Assembly (NCBI RefSeq): GCF_003205615.1
Contig: NZ_PYBV01000017.1
Coordinates: 62,001 to 126,000, forward strand
Direction of reading: 5' to 3'
Length of the DNA stretch: 64,000 bases
DNA from: Micromonospora arborensis
GTDB taxonomy: Bacteria; Actinomycetota; Actinomycetes; Mycobacteriales; Micromonosporaceae
Shown here one piece after another: positions 27,172-38,228 of this stretch. The position numbers and the translations under genes are program-made. The notes beneath the pieces are model-generated. The model was not told the DNA's origin. It made no database searches and saw nothing but the letters and a program-made list of their open reading frames with translations. Position 1 is the first letter of the stretch. Each line of letters begins with the position of its first letter.

Positions 27172-27804
27172 GTGGACGTACTCGTCATTGACCACCCGCT
27201 GGCCCAGGCCAGGCTGACCGCCATGCGGGACGCGCGCACCGATTCCTCGACGTTCCGGGCCGCGCTGCACGAACTGACCACCATGCTGGTGTACGAGGCG
27301 GCGCGCACCTTCCCCGTCGAGCGGTACCCGGTGCAGACGCCGGTCACCGGCACCGAGGGCACCCGGCTGGCGAACCCGCCGTTGCTGGTGCCGGTACTGC
27401 GGGCCGGTCTGGGCATGGCGGATGCCGCGCTCGGCCTGCTGCCCGAGTCCTCGATGGGCTTCGTGGGCCTGGCCCGCGACGAGGAGACCTACGAGCCGCG
27501 CGCGTACATGGAATCGCTGCCCCGGGACCTGACCGGGCTGCCGGTGCTGGTGCTGGACCCGATGCTGGCCACCGGTGGCTCGTTGGAGCACTCCTGTCGG
27601 CTGCTGGCCGACCGGGGCTGCACCGACATCACCGTGCTCTGCGTGCTGGCCGCGCCGGTCGGCATCGAGCGGCTGGAACGCTCCGGTCTGCCGTTGCGCC
27701 TGGTCACGGCCTCGATCGACGAGGGGCTCAACGACCGCATGTTCATCGTCCCCGGGCTCGGCGACGCCGGTGACCGGCAGTTCGGTGGCATGCCCCGGTT
27801 CTGA
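27172..27804 (+). CDS. upp: Uracil phosphoribosyltransferase
   Basis: 210 residues. It converts uracil and PRPP to UMP. The PRPP-binding motif [13 protein letters not shown] is at about 123-135, and the uracil-site C-terminus [10 protein letters not shown] is intact. The GTG start lies eight bases after TAGGTT, suggesting a leaderless or nearly leaderless transcript. It is divergent from deoC. Confidence 0.96.
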   Translation: MDVLVIDHPLAQARLTAMRDARTDSSTFRAALHELTTMLVYEAARTFPVERYPVQTPVTGTEGTRLANPPLLVPVLRAGLGMADAALGLLPESSMGFVGLARDEETYEPRAYMESLPRDLTGLPVLVLDPMLATGGSLEHSCRLLADRGCTDITVLCVLAAPVGIERLERSGLPLRLVTASIDEGLNDRMFIVPGLGDAGDRQFGGMPRF

Positions 27805-27834
27805 GGCGGTGACCCGGACGGTGCCGGGTCGGGC

Positions 27835-27862
27835 GGGTCCGTGCGCGGCGATGCGCGGACCC
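27835..27862. terminator. Small hairpin after upp
   Basis: GGGTCCG (27835-27841) pairs with CGGACCC (27856-27862) around a 14-base loop, 30 bases after the upp stop. It is a weak candidate terminator. Confidence 0.35.
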
Positions 27863-27878
27863 AGTACCGTGTCCGGCC

Positions 27879-28556
27879 ATGACTGGTGTTGCGCTCGCCG
27901 AGGAGTTGCTGCTCCTCGCCTACGACGACACGACCGGCAAGGCGACCATGCCACGGATCAGCCTGGACCTCGGCATGGCCGCCGCGGTGCTGGTCGAGTT
28001 GGCCCTGGCCGGCCGGATCGCGTACGACGACGGGTCGTTGACGGTGATCGACCCGACGCCCACCGGCGAGCCGGTCGCCGACGAGGTGCTGGGCCGGATC
28101 GCGGCCGATACCCCGCACACCCCGGCCTCCTGGGTGCAGCGCCTGCGGCACGGCCTGCGGGACCGGATTCTCGGTGACCTCTGCGGCCAGGGTGTGATCC
28201 GCGACGTGGACGAGACCGAGTTGGGCTTCATCCACGTGCACCGCTACCCGGTCCTGAACGCCGCCATCGAGGCGGAGACCCGGCAGCGGCTGGCCGAGGC
28301 TCTGACCGGCGCGGCGGCCCCGGACGAGCGGACCGCCGCGCTGGCCACCCTGGTCGTGGTGCTGCGGATGGAGGCCGGGCTCGGGGTGAGCGGCGAAACC
28401 GCCGCCGACGCTCGTCGCCGGCTGGAGGAGATCGCCACCGGCGCCGGCTTCTCCGGCGAGGTGAGCACCGACGACTCGGTGGTCCGTCCCTCGGTGGGCC
28501 TGGTCGTCGCAGCCCTGGGCAGGGCCGTCGACCAGGCCCTCGGCCCGCGCCGCTGA
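27879..28556 (+). CDS. GPP34 (Golgi phosphoprotein 3-like) family protein
   Basis: 225 residues with the GPP34 layout: ALAEELLLLAYDD at the start, an early helix bundle, a beta-hairpin region around GRIAYDDGSLTVID, and repeated helices to the end. Eukaryotic GOLPH3 binds phosphatidylinositol-4-phosphate at membranes. Bacterial members, common in actinobacteria, have no settled role. It is downstream of upp by 75 bases with no functional link apparent. Confidence 0.88.
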   Translation: MTGVALAEELLLLAYDDTTGKATMPRISLDLGMAAAVLVELALAGRIAYDDGSLTVIDPTPTGEPVADEVLGRIAADTPHTPASWVQRLRHGLRDRILGDLCGQGVIRDVDETELGFIHVHRYPVLNAAIEAETRQRLAEALTGAAAPDERTAALATLVVVLRMEAGLGVSGETAADARRRLEEIATGAGFSGEVSTDDSVVRPSVGLVVAALGRAVDQALGPRR

Positions 28557-28615
28557 CCTCGCGCAGCGGTCTTTCTTAGGTCGACCAGGCGTCGGCCCGT
28601 CCGGCACCCACGCGT

Positions 28616-28686
28616 CCTTTGCTCTGCTTCAACGGAGGCAACAGTCCGGTCCCGTTTTCGTAGCGTGGGTTGAAGCAGAGCAAAGG
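28616..28686. repeat. 71-bp palindromic repeat, copy 2 (intergenic)
   Basis: Arms 28616-28633 and 28669-28686 pair perfectly over 18 bases. Outer 15 bases and total length equal those of copy 1 at 3156-3226. Arm positions 16-18 differ between the copies on both sides in a compensating way, so pairing is conserved rather than sequence. It lies between convergent genes and could act as a terminator here. Confidence 0.85.
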
Positions 28687-28745
28687 AACCAGAGGGGGCA
28701 GGCGGCCGGACTTCCCCGGTGGTCGGCCCCGACGCGGCCCGCCGG

Positions 28746-30425
28746 TCAGAGCCCCAGCGCCGCGGCGATCTCGCCGCGTAGGGCGGCGACCGCCTGCGCC
28801 GCCCGGCTGCGGGCCGTCGGGACGTCACCGTCCACGACCGGCTCCACCACCTCGAGGTACGCCTTGAGCTTCGGCTCGGTCCCGGACGGGCGGATCACCA
28901 CCCGCGCCTTCGCGGTCCGCAGGATCACCACGTCCGACTCGGGTAGCAGGTCCCGGACGCTGTCGACCGACTGCCCGAGCAGGGCGGTCGGGGTGGCGGC
29001 CCGGATCCTGGCCATCGCGTCGGTGATCACCCGCAGGTCGTCCACCCGGGCGGAGAGCTGGTCGGTGTGGTGCACGCCGAACTCGGCCGCCAACTCGTCC
29101 AGCCGGTCGGTCAACGTGCGGCCCTGCGTCTTGAGGCCGGCGGCCAGCTCGGCCACGGTCAGCGCGGCGGTGATGCCGTCCTTGTCCCGGACGTGCTCCG
29201 GGGCGACACAGTAGCCGAGCGCCTCCTCGTAGCCGAAGACCAACGGCGCGCTTCCACCGCCGGCCCGCACGATCCACTTGAAGCCGGTCAGCGTCTCGTC
29301 GTAGGGCAGGCCACGGGCCGCGCACATCGCCCGCAGCAGTGACGACGACACGATGGTGGTGGCGTAGAGCCCGGTCACCCCGCGGCGCATCAGGTGGTCG
29401 GCGAGGAGCACGCCCACCTCGTCGCCGCGCAGCATCCGCCAGGTCTGCCCGCCGTCGCCCGCGCTGTCGCGGACGACCACCGCGCACCGGTCGGCGTCCG
29501 GGTCGTTGGCGATGGCGAGGTCCGCGCCGGTGGAGTCGGCCAGCGCGATCAGCCGGTCCACCGCCCCCGGCTCCTCCGGGTTGGGAAACGACACGGTCGG
29601 GAACGCCGGGTCCGGCTCGGCCTGGTCGGGGACCACCCCGGGGACGGGGAAACCAGCGCGGGCGAAGGCGGCGGTGAGCACCGCCGCGCCCACCCCGTGC
29701 AGCGGTGTGTACGCCACCGTCAGGTCCCGTGGCCCTTCCGGGTCGATCACCGCGGTGGCCTGTTCGACGTACGCGGCGACCAGGTCGTCGCCGAGCACCT
29801 GCCCGGGTTGGCCCAGCGGCACCTGGGTCAGCGGCCCGACCGATCGGATGGCCGCCTCGATACCGGCGTCGGCGGGCGGCACGATCTGCGCGCCGGCGCC
29901 CAGCGCACCGCCCAACTCCGCGCCGAGGTAGACCTTGTAGCCGTTGTCCTGCGGCGGGTTGTGGCTGGCCGTGACCATGACCCCGGCGACCCCGCCGAGG
30001 TGACGCACCGCGTACGCCAGCACCGGGGTGGGCAGCGGGCGGGGCAGCAGCAGTGCCGGCCGGCCGGCCCCGGTTGCCACCTGGGCGGTGCGCTCGGCGA
30101 ACTGCCGGGAGCCGTGCCGAGCGTCGTACCCGATCACCAGGGGACCGGTGCCGCCCTGGGCGGCGAGCCAGCCGACCAGGCCGGCAGCGGCCTGGGTGAC
30201 CACGGCGAGGTTCATTCCGTTCGGGCCGGCGCGCAGCGGGCCGCGCAGGCCGGCGGTGCCGAAGGTCAGCGGGCCGGCGAACCGGTCGGCCAGCTCCGGC
30301 GCGCTCGCCGGCAGCCCGTCGAGCACCGCCGTCAGCTCGTCCCGGCTGGCCGGGTCGGGGTCGTCGGCCAGCCAACGCTGGGCCTGCTCGCGAATGTCGT
30401 CGATGTCAGTGGTGTCCGCCGCCAT
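28746..30425 (-). CDS. Phospho-sugar mutase (phosphoglucomutase/phosphomannomutase family)
   Basis: 559 residues from ATG 30425 (GTG 30440 is possible). Catalytic Ser in TASHNPP, Mg site DPDADR, sugar-binding loop GYEEALGY and phosphate-binding RPSGTEP are all present, in the right order for the alpha-D-phosphohexomutase superfamily. The length and the N-terminal FGTAGLRG motif match the class that includes actinobacterial phosphomannomutase/phosphoglucomutase and phosphopentomutase-like enzymes. Proximity to upp and deoC makes activity on deoxyribose- or ribose-1-phosphate possible but unproven. Confidence 0.88.
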   Translation of the reverse strand: MAADTTDIDDIREQAQRWLADDPDPASRDELTAVLDGLPASAPELADRFAGPLTFGTAGLRGPLRAGPNGMNLAVVTQAAAGLVGWLAAQGGTGPLVIGYDARHGSRQFAERTAQVATGAGRPALLLPRPLPTPVLAYAVRHLGGVAGVMVTASHNPPQDNGYKVYLGAELGGALGAGAQIVPPADAGIEAAIRSVGPLTQVPLGQPGQVLGDDLVAAYVEQATAVIDPEGPRDLTVAYTPLHGVGAAVLTAAFARAGFPVPGVVPDQAEPDPAFPTVSFPNPEEPGAVDRLIALADSTGADLAIANDPDADRCAVVVRDSAGDGGQTWRMLRGDEVGVLLADHLMRRGVTGLYATTIVSSSLLRAMCAARGLPYDETLTGFKWIVRAGGGSAPLVFGYEEALGYCVAPEHVRDKDGITAALTVAELAAGLKTQGRTLTDRLDELAAEFGVHHTDQLSARVDDLRVITDAMARIRAATPTALLGQSVDSVRDLLPESDVVILRTAKARVVIRPSGTEPKLKAYLEVVEPVVDGDVPTARSRAAQAVAALRGEIAAALGL

Positions 30426-30473
30426 GCCTCTTGATAGCACGGCGGCGGATCACCGCTGTGGGTTCCCTCCGGC

Positions 30474-32609
30474 TCAGCCTTCCCCGGTGAGCTGGAACGT
30501 CCGCACCATCTCGTCGAAGATCGGCTTGCTCTCCGCGAACTTGGCGTCGGTCGAGGTGAGGTAGAACGAGTACGCCTTGCCGCCCTCCGCCACACCCCGC
30601 CAGACGCCGTGCCGCATGACGTCGCCCTCGCCGCAGGTGTACTCGAATTCGGCGGCGGGCTTGCTGGCCAGCTCGGTCTCGGTGGCGTTGACCTGCGCGT
30701 ACGGCTTGACGCAGGAGGTGCTCCTGGTCTTGAGACCGTTCTCCGCCGTCTCTGCCCACCGGGTGGAGCTGCTGGACCACTTCTCGGTGATGATGCGGAC
30801 CTTGCGGCCGCTGTCCTCCGGGTCGATGTAGTCGGTGTAGGAGCCGCCGGTGGCCTTCTTCCAGCCCTTCGGCACCATGACCTGAATGCCGCGGGCGGCG
30901 TGTTCCTGCATCTCGACGCCCGCGCCCGCCGCGGCGGACGGACCGGGCTGTGCCTGCGGGCTGGTCGGCGGCGGGTCGTCCCCGCCGGAGAGCGCCAGCG
31001 CACCGAGCAGCAGCACGACGGCCAACCCTCCGGCCGCGGCGAGCTGCACCTTGCGCGGCCAGCCCTTGACCGTGCCGACGAGCTGGACTCCGGTGCTGCG
31101 GACCTTGCCCAGAGCGCCGCCCCCGGAAGGGGCGGGCGCGGCGGCCCAGGGCTGGCCGGTGCCCGGCACCGACCACTGGTTGCCGCCACCGTAGGTGCCG
31201 CCGATGCGCTGGGTGGCCTCCGGTGCGCCGCCGTAACCGACCTGCTGGGTGGCGTCGGCCGGGCTGCCGTAACCGACCTGCTGGGTGGCGTCGGCCGGGC
31301 TGCCGTAGCTGACCCGCTGGGTGGCGTCCGGGTGTCCGCCGGCGTCCACCCGTTGGGTGGCGTCGGCGCTGCCGCCGTAGGTGCGCCCGATGGCCGCCTG
31401 ACCGGGGCCGGGCATCGCGCCGGTGGGCGTGTGCAGCGGGCCGGCCAACGCGTCGGCGCTGGTCTCGTCGAGCCCGGTGGCGTCGGCGCCGCCGACCGGC
31501 TGTGGGCGTTCGCCCCGGCGCAACGCGGCCAGCCGGTCGGTGAGGGACTCACCCGGGGCCAGCATCGCCGGACCGCCGATCTGGTTGTCCGGCTTCGGCT
31601 CCGGCTGGGGCGGCGGAAGGACGGGCACCGGGCGCTGCTGCACCGGCACCACCGCGTACGGGTCGGTGACCGAGTGCACAGCGCTCGCGGTGCTGCCCAA
31701 CGGGCCGGCGAGCAGCTCGCGCAGCATGGCCCGGGAGGTGTGCACGTCCAGCCGGCGCGCCGGGTCCTTCTCCAGCAGACCCATCAGCACCCGGGTCAGC
31801 GGGCCGCTGCGCTGCGGCGGGGCGGGCGGGTCCTCGACCACGGCGTGCATGGTCTCGATCGGGTCGCCCTTGTCGAACGGGGGCCGCCCCTCCACCGCGG
31901 TGTAAAGCGTCACACCCAGCGAGAAGAGGTCGCTCGGCGGGCCGAACTCCTGGCCCATGGCCCGCTCGGGCGAGATGAAGTGCGGCGAGCCGAGCACCAT
32001 GCCGGGGGTGGTGAGCTGCACGTCGGTGGGCATCCGGGCGACCCCGAAGTCGGTGAGCACGCAGCGCCCGTCGCTGCAGATCAGCACGTTGGCGGGCTTC
32101 ACGTCGCGGTGCAGCACGCCGATCGCGTGCGCGACCTCCAACGCGCCGAGCAGCGCAATGCCGATCTTGGCGACGGCGCGGGGCGCGACCGGCCCGTCCT
32201 CGATGACCATGTCGGCGAGGCTGCGGGCGTCCAGCAGCTCCATCACGATCCACGGCCGGCCCGCCTCGGTGACCACGTCGTACACCTGCACCACGGCGGG
32301 GTGCTGGAGGGCAGCGGCGGCGCGGGCCTCGCGCAGGGTGCGTTCGTACATCGCGTCGCGGTCGCTGGGGGCCAGCCCCGGAGGCAGGACGACCTCCTTC
32401 ACCGCCACATCGCGGCGCAGCAGGGTGTCTGTGGCACGCCACACCGTGCCCATGCCGCCGTTGCCCACCGAGGATCGCAGCGAGTACCGGCCACCAATGG
32501 TGGTGCCGGGCGCTGCTCGTCCGTTGGCGGGACTAACTGGTCCGCCGCTCCACGTCGGGATCTGAGTCACAGAAAAGCCACCGGGGGAAATCGAGGGGGG
32601 CTGGGACAC
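30474..32609 (-). CDS. Membrane Ser/Thr protein kinase (PknB/Hanks type)
   Basis: 711 residues from GTG 32609, preceded by AGGGGGG; GTG 32570 is an alternative. The kinase domain (about 55-310) is complete: glycine loop GNGGMGTVW, Lys in [22 protein letters not shown] Pro/Gln-rich juxtamembrane region carries repeated [12 protein letters not shown] units, encoded by near-identical 36-base repeats around 31220-31330. One TM helix ([17 protein letters not shown]) is followed by an extracellular domain of about 170 residues without PASTA repeats. It is therefore a receptor-like kinase with an unknown sensor, divergent from the mutase gene. Confidence 0.92.
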   Translation of the reverse strand: MSQPPSISPGGFSVTQIPTWSGGPVSPANGRAAPGTTIGGRYSLRSSVGNGGMGTVWRATDTLLRRDVAVKEVVLPPGLAPSDRDAMYERTLREARAAAALQHPAVVQVYDVVTEAGRPWIVMELLDARSLADMVIEDGPVAPRAVAKIGIALLGALEVAHAIGVLHRDVKPANVLICSDGRCVLTDFGVARMPTDVQLTTPGMVLGSPHFISPERAMGQEFGPPSDLFSLGVTLYTAVEGRPPFDKGDPIETMHAVVEDPPAPPQRSGPLTRVLMGLLEKDPARRLDVHTSRAMLRELLAGPLGSTASAVHSVTDPYAVVPVQQRPVPVLPPPQPEPKPDNQIGGPAMLAPGESLTDRLAALRRGERPQPVGGADATGLDETSADALAGPLHTPTGAMPGPGQAAIGRTYGGSADATQRVDAGGHPDATQRVSYGSPADATQQVGYGSPADATQQVGYGGAPEATQRIGGTYGGGNQWSVPGTGQPWAAAPAPSGGGALGKVRSTGVQLVGTVKGWPRKVQLAAAGGLAVVLLLGALALSGGDDPPPTSPQAQPGPSAAAGAGVEMQEHAARGIQVMVPKGWKKATGGSYTDYIDPEDSGRKVRIITEKWSSSSTRWAETAENGLKTRSTSCVKPYAQVNATETELASKPAAEFEYTCGEGDVMRHGVWRGVAEGGKAYSFYLTSTDAKFAESKPIFDEMVRTFQLTGEG

Positions 32610-32776
32610 AACCCCCCTATCTTGCTGGTTCCGACGCCCGATGCGAAAGCCGACGCGACGGTCGTTTATCGAAAGCGACAGAACGTGCCCTGTCATTCAC
32701 CTCGTGTCGACCGGTCGGGACGCACTGTGCGGTATCCCTCACCCGGCGACGTGGTCCGTGGTCCTACCATCCGGGG

Positions 32777-34360
<1,584 letters not shown>

Positions 34361-35007
34361 CCGTCCCCGGCCGCCGACGGCGTCCGCCGCGGTGCTGTCC
34401 GTCGGGCCGGTGTCCGAGCTCCGACAACAGCCCTGAGCAGGGGTTTCGGGTCTCGTCAGCACCCTGCCGACGAAGTACAGTCGGATTTGTCCCCGCATAT
34501 CGGTGGGAGCGGCGCCTTCGGTGCGGACCTCCCCGGGCGACGTCGCCCGGGGTGTCCGTCCCGTCGTGGGCAATGCGGCCCGACTTCGCGACCGTGTGCG
34601 GATCGAAGATGCGGGTACTCGATCGGGTGAACGGGACGGACAGCCTGTCCGGGTGAACTCCGGACCGACATGTCACCGTCCGGAGCTGTTCCGTGGCCAA
34701 GTGTCGTCGCGACTTCTTTCAGTGCCGGTTAGGTGACGCGCGACCAATGCGACAATTCGAACGACGCCCGGGTGTTTGGTGACTACAGAATCGGTGACGC
34801 GTTGTAGGAGGTGTTGGGCAGATGACGGCCTCCGACCGCGATCTACCTGCTGTCCCGCAGATTTCCGAGCTCTCCGACCAGGGCATTCGTGACGCTGCGC
34901 GGTCCGATCACTACGGGAAAGATGTTGCGCAGCGTCACCGACAGCGGTCTAGTCTGTCTGCTGTTCCGCACGATGATCCATCCATCTCTAGTGATCGAGA
35001 AATCGAC
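34361..35007. other. 647-base untranslated/structured region upstream of the M20 gene
   Basis: I see no convincing gene. The region holds a small hairpin just after the mutase stop, a 22-bp perfect palindrome (34531-34552), several shorter hairpins around 34630-34690, and a lower-G+C stretch from 34690 on. An in-frame ATG at 34822 with AGGAGG at 34806-34811 could lengthen the following protein by 62 residues. However, the third-codon G+C of that stretch is much lower than in the genes around it. Confidence 0.6.
34531..34552. repeat. 22-bp perfect palindrome without loop
   Basis: The sequence at 34531-34552 is fully self-complementary around the centre GACGTC and begins CCCCGGGCGA. It lies in the non-coding region between the mutase and amidohydrolase genes. 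It could be a regulator site or an RNA hairpin. Confidence 0.6.
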
Positions 35008-36303
35008 GTGACGAGTGCGTTGACGCCGCCCGCGGGTAGCCCGCCGGCATCGTCCTGGTCGGCGGAGAGCGCGGGGGCGCGGCCGTTGCCGCAGGGAGCG
35101 GAGGAGGCGCTGGTCCGGGAAGCACCGGATCTGATCGCCGTCCGTCGGCACCTCCACGCGCACCCCGAACTGTCGGGCCAAGAGTTCCAGACGACGGCGC
35201 TGGTCGTCCGGCGGCTGACCGGGCTCGGGCTCACCCCACGGCTGTTGCCCAAGGGGAACGGCCTCTACTGCGACATCGTCGGTGCGGCAGACGGCCCGAT
35301 GGTCGCCTTCCGGGCCGACCTCGACGCGCTTCCGCTGCTCGACAGCAAGGCGGTCGACTACCGCTCCACCGTGCCCGGGGTCTGCCACGCCTGCGGTCAC
35401 GACGTGCACACCACCGTGCTGCTCGGCCTCGCCTCGGTGCTCGTCCCGCTCGCCAAGCGCGGCGCGTTGGCCGGCCGGGTCCGTCTGATCTTCCAACCCG
35501 CCGAGGAGACGGTGCCCTCGGGCGCCCCCGAGGTCATCGCAGCCGGGGCGCTGGACGGGGTTTCCTCGATCTACGCGCTGCACTGCGCGCCGCAGTTCCC
35601 GGTGGGGACCGTGGGCGTCCGGCCCGGGCCGCTGACCGCCGCGTCGGCCACTCTCGAGGTCCGGGTCTCCGGGGCCGGCGGGCACACCGCCCGGCCGCAC
35701 CTCACCACGCACCTCGTCGACATCCTGGGGCGAGTCATCGTGGACCTCCCGGGAGTGCTCACCCACCGGATGGACCCGCGCTGGCCGGTCTCGCTCGTCT
35801 GGGGCGCGGTTCACGCGGGAGAGGCCTTCAACACCATCCCGGTGGAGGGGACGGTGCGGGGCACTGTGCGCAGCCTCAGCCGCGAGGGCTGGCACGAGGC
35901 CGGCGCGATCATCGCGAAGGTGGTGCCGGATCTCGTCGCCGGCTCGGGCGCCGACGTCGAGGTGCGCTACGTCGAGGGCTTCCCGCCGGTGATCAACGAC
36001 CCGGGGGCGGCGGCACTCATCGCCGCCGCCGCGGCCCGCGCCCTCGGCGTCGGCCAGGTGGTCGAGGCGCCGGTGAGTATGGGCAGCGAGGACTTCTCCT
36101 ACTACCTGGAGCGGGTGCCGGGGGCGATGATCCGGCTGGGAGTCACCGCACCCGGGGTCACCGCCCCCTACGACACCCATCAGAGTGGCTTCGACGTCGA
36201 CGAACGGGCGATCGAGTGCGGGGTCCGCGTGCTGGCCCACACCGCGCTCGCCGCGCTCGCTGACACCGGGGCCGGCGAGCCGGGGAAGGGGACGCAGCGG
36301 TGA
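35008..36303 (+). CDS. M20 family amidohydrolase/peptidase
   Basis: 431 residues from GTG 35008, the length typical of M20D amidohydrolases (hippurate/indole-acetyl-amino-acid hydrolase type). Zinc-binding residues are visible in CHACGHDVH, PAEE and ALHC, and the later GSEDFS motif is present; the dimerisation domain sits between. It probably hydrolyses an N-acyl amino acid or amide. A longer start at ATG 34822 has the better ribosome-binding site but atypical codon use. Its last bases form the GTG of the next gene (GTGA overlap). It is the first gene of a five-gene cluster with gamma-glutamyl-type enzymes. Confidence 0.88.
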   Translation: MTSALTPPAGSPPASSWSAESAGARPLPQGAEEALVREAPDLIAVRRHLHAHPELSGQEFQTTALVVRRLTGLGLTPRLLPKGNGLYCDIVGAADGPMVAFRADLDALPLLDSKAVDYRSTVPGVCHACGHDVHTTVLLGLASVLVPLAKRGALAGRVRLIFQPAEETVPSGAPEVIAAGALDGVSSIYALHCAPQFPVGTVGVRPGPLTAASATLEVRVSGAGGHTARPHLTTHLVDILGRVIVDLPGVLTHRMDPRWPVSLVWGAVHAGEAFNTIPVEGTVRGTVRSLSREGWHEAGAIIAKVVPDLVAGSGADVEVRYVEGFPPVINDPGAAALIAAAAARALGVGQVVEAPVSMGSEDFSYYLERVPGAMIRLGVTAPGVTAPYDTHQSGFDVDERAIECGVRVLAHTALAALADTGAGEPGKGTQR

Positions 36304-37052
36304 GCATCGCCCCGGAACTGACCCGCGGCCCGGCGCCGGTCAGCCCCACCCACATCTGGTACGTCTGCTATGGCTCGAACATGAGCCTGAGCCGGCTGAA
36401 CTACTACCTGTTGGGGGGCCGCCCGCCCATGGGCGCGCTGACCTACCCGGGCTGCCGGGACAAGAACCCGCCGAGCGAGAGCCGGGCGATCCGGCTGCCG
36501 GGGACCGTCTACTTCGCCCTGGAGGCGTTGGCCTGGACCGGGGGGATGGCCTTCTACGACCACCTGCACCCCGGTGACACCCCGGCGCGGGCGTACCGGC
36601 TCACCGTGTCGCAGTTCTCCGACATCCTCGCCCAAGAGATGAACCTGGCGCCGGGCGAGGACGTCGACCTGACCGACGTGCTGAGTCAGGGGTGGCAGAC
36701 CCTCGGCCCGGGCTGCTACGAGACCCTCATCCACCTCGGCGACATCGACGGTGTCTCGGCCTTCACCTTCACCGCGCCGTGGCGCAGTGGAGACCTGGAG
36801 CATCGCAAGCCCGCGGGGATCTACCTGCGGCACCTGGCGGCCGGCCTGGTGGAGACCCACGGTTGGAGCGTCGCCGAGGTCGCCGCGTACCTCGGTAGCC
36901 GACCCGGCGCGGCCGGGCACTGGTCACCGGAGGAACTGATGGAGCTCGTCGCCGACCTCGGTATGCCGCCACCGGAGCCGCCCCGGGCCAACCACGTCAG
37001 CGAGCTCGTGCAGGCGGTATTGGCGGCGCCCCTCGTCGTGGTCGCCGGCTAG
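36300..37052 (+). CDS. Gamma-glutamylcyclotransferase-like protein
   Basis: 250 residues. The N-terminal WYVCYGSNMSLSRL (about 20-33) matches the YGSN substrate-binding loop of the GGCT/AIG2 fold; such enzymes release 5-oxoproline from gamma-glutamyl amines or peptides. The protein is longer than typical GGCT (about 150-190) and ends in a helical extension (HWSPEELMELVADLG). The catalytic Glu cannot be assigned with certainty by eye. GTG 36300 overlaps the M20 stop, so the two are probably made together. Automated pipelines may label members of this group misleadingly. Confidence 0.7.
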   Translation: MSIAPELTRGPAPVSPTHIWYVCYGSNMSLSRLNYYLLGGRPPMGALTYPGCRDKNPPSESRAIRLPGTVYFALEALAWTGGMAFYDHLHPGDTPARAYRLTVSQFSDILAQEMNLAPGEDVDLTDVLSQGWQTLGPGCYETLIHLGDIDGVSAFTFTAPWRSGDLEHRKPAGIYLRHLAAGLVETHGWSVAEVAAYLGSRPGAAGHWSPEELMELVADLGMPPPEPPRANHVSELVQAVLAAPLVVVAG

Positions 37053-37139
37053 TCGATCGCCGATCGAACCGCTTCCGCCCGCTTGTTCGACAAAGCCGCG
37101 CACGCCCCAGCCGGGGTGAGACATCGAGGAGGACTGGCC

Positions 37140-38180
37140 GTGTACCTGAGCGCGACAGCGGCCGACCTGGAACGCAGCAGCCTGTTCCTGGCCGAGCAAC
37201 GGCAGCACCCCTGCACGGACTGCGGTTACTCGTACCTGGACTCGCACCTCGGGCCGGTCGGCGAGCACTTCCGCCGAATCCGGGTGGGCGGCGGGACGAT
37301 CATCGCCAACACCGACGAGCCGCTGCGGGAGCTGCACATCGTTCCGCACGGCGGCACCGAGGTGCCGCACGACCTGCTCGCCTCGGTAGATCCGGCCGAC
37401 TACCCGCGGCTGTCCCAACTGGTCCACGAGAACGTCGACCTGGGCACGGCCGCGATCTATCGACACCTGGTGGACGACATCGTCGCGGGCCGGGCCAAGG
37501 GCGTGGCGGTGGCCGGCTTCCACCTGACCCGTCTCTTGCTCGACGCGAACCGGCACCTCGTCGACGAGCAGTTGCCGCCGACCCCGTACGTCGGCTCCGC
37601 CGACCTCTACCGCGAGTATGTGCTCAGCGAGGGGGCCCGGCTGCGCGTCGAGGCCCTGCTGCCCTGGCTGGACGCGGTCGACGAGGTACTGCGTGAGCTG
37701 GGCGGGACGGGCACCGTCTACCACCACCACACCTACGACGTGTACTCGATGAGTCCGCGCCCGTGGGACCGGGGTTTCACCGAGAAACGCCCCGCGTTCC
37801 AGCTCATCTGGCGGCGCGCGCTGCTGGACTCGGTGGACGTGGACCCGGGGGAGGGGGAGTTGGGGCTCGCTCACCTGGGCGACATCGAGGGCGTCCAGAC
37901 GGCCATCCGCGACTTCCTGGAGAAGGAGATCGGGATGGGCAACGGCAGCGGCCAGATCGACTACCCGCTGCTGCTGCCGGTGCTGCCGTTTCGCGGGACC
38001 CGGATCGGTGACCCGGCGGACGCACCCCGGCACCTCGTCTACGACCTCCGTAAGGACCTGCTCGCGACCGAGGATCACATCCGCTCCTGGGTAGTCGTGG
38101 CGCCGTGGCGTTTCCGGGATTCGTCCGCTTCGGCGGTAACGTCCTCAGCAGAGTCCGCGTCCTCCGCCAAGGGCGGCTGA
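37140..38180 (+). CDS. N-formylglutamate amidohydrolase-like protein
   Basis: 346 residues from GTG 37140, with GAGGAGGA at 37126-37133. The order VPHGGTEVPHDLL, AGFHLTRLLLDANRHL, then YHHHTYDVYS resembles the HutG-type N-formylglutamate deformylase family, in which His/Asp residues of such motifs hold zinc. HutG members are usually about 260-290 residues; this one has an extended C-terminal part. No histidine-degradation genes are nearby, so a different N-acyl-glutamate or amide is likely. It is the third gene of the gamma-glutamyl cluster. Confidence 0.65.
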   Translation: MYLSATAADLERSSLFLAEQRQHPCTDCGYSYLDSHLGPVGEHFRRIRVGGGTIIANTDEPLRELHIVPHGGTEVPHDLLASVDPADYPRLSQLVHENVDLGTAAIYRHLVDDIVAGRAKGVAVAGFHLTRLLLDANRHLVDEQLPPTPYVGSADLYREYVLSEGARLRVEALLPWLDAVDEVLRELGGTGTVYHHHTYDVYSMSPRPWDRGFTEKRPAFQLIWRRALLDSVDVDPGEGELGLAHLGDIEGVQTAIRDFLEKEIGMGNGSGQIDYPLLLPVLPFRGTRIGDPADAPRHLVYDLRKDLLATEDHIRSWVVVAPWRFRDSSASAVTSSAESASSAKGG

Positions 38181-38228
38181 AGCCCTGCTCAGCACCGTGG
38201 GACGAGCGGCCCGCGATCGGGAGAGACC

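Noticed and set aside
37140..38180. Histidine-utilisation (hut) role for the FGase-like gene
   Set aside because: No hutH, hutU or hutI is nearby, and the protein is longer than HutG.
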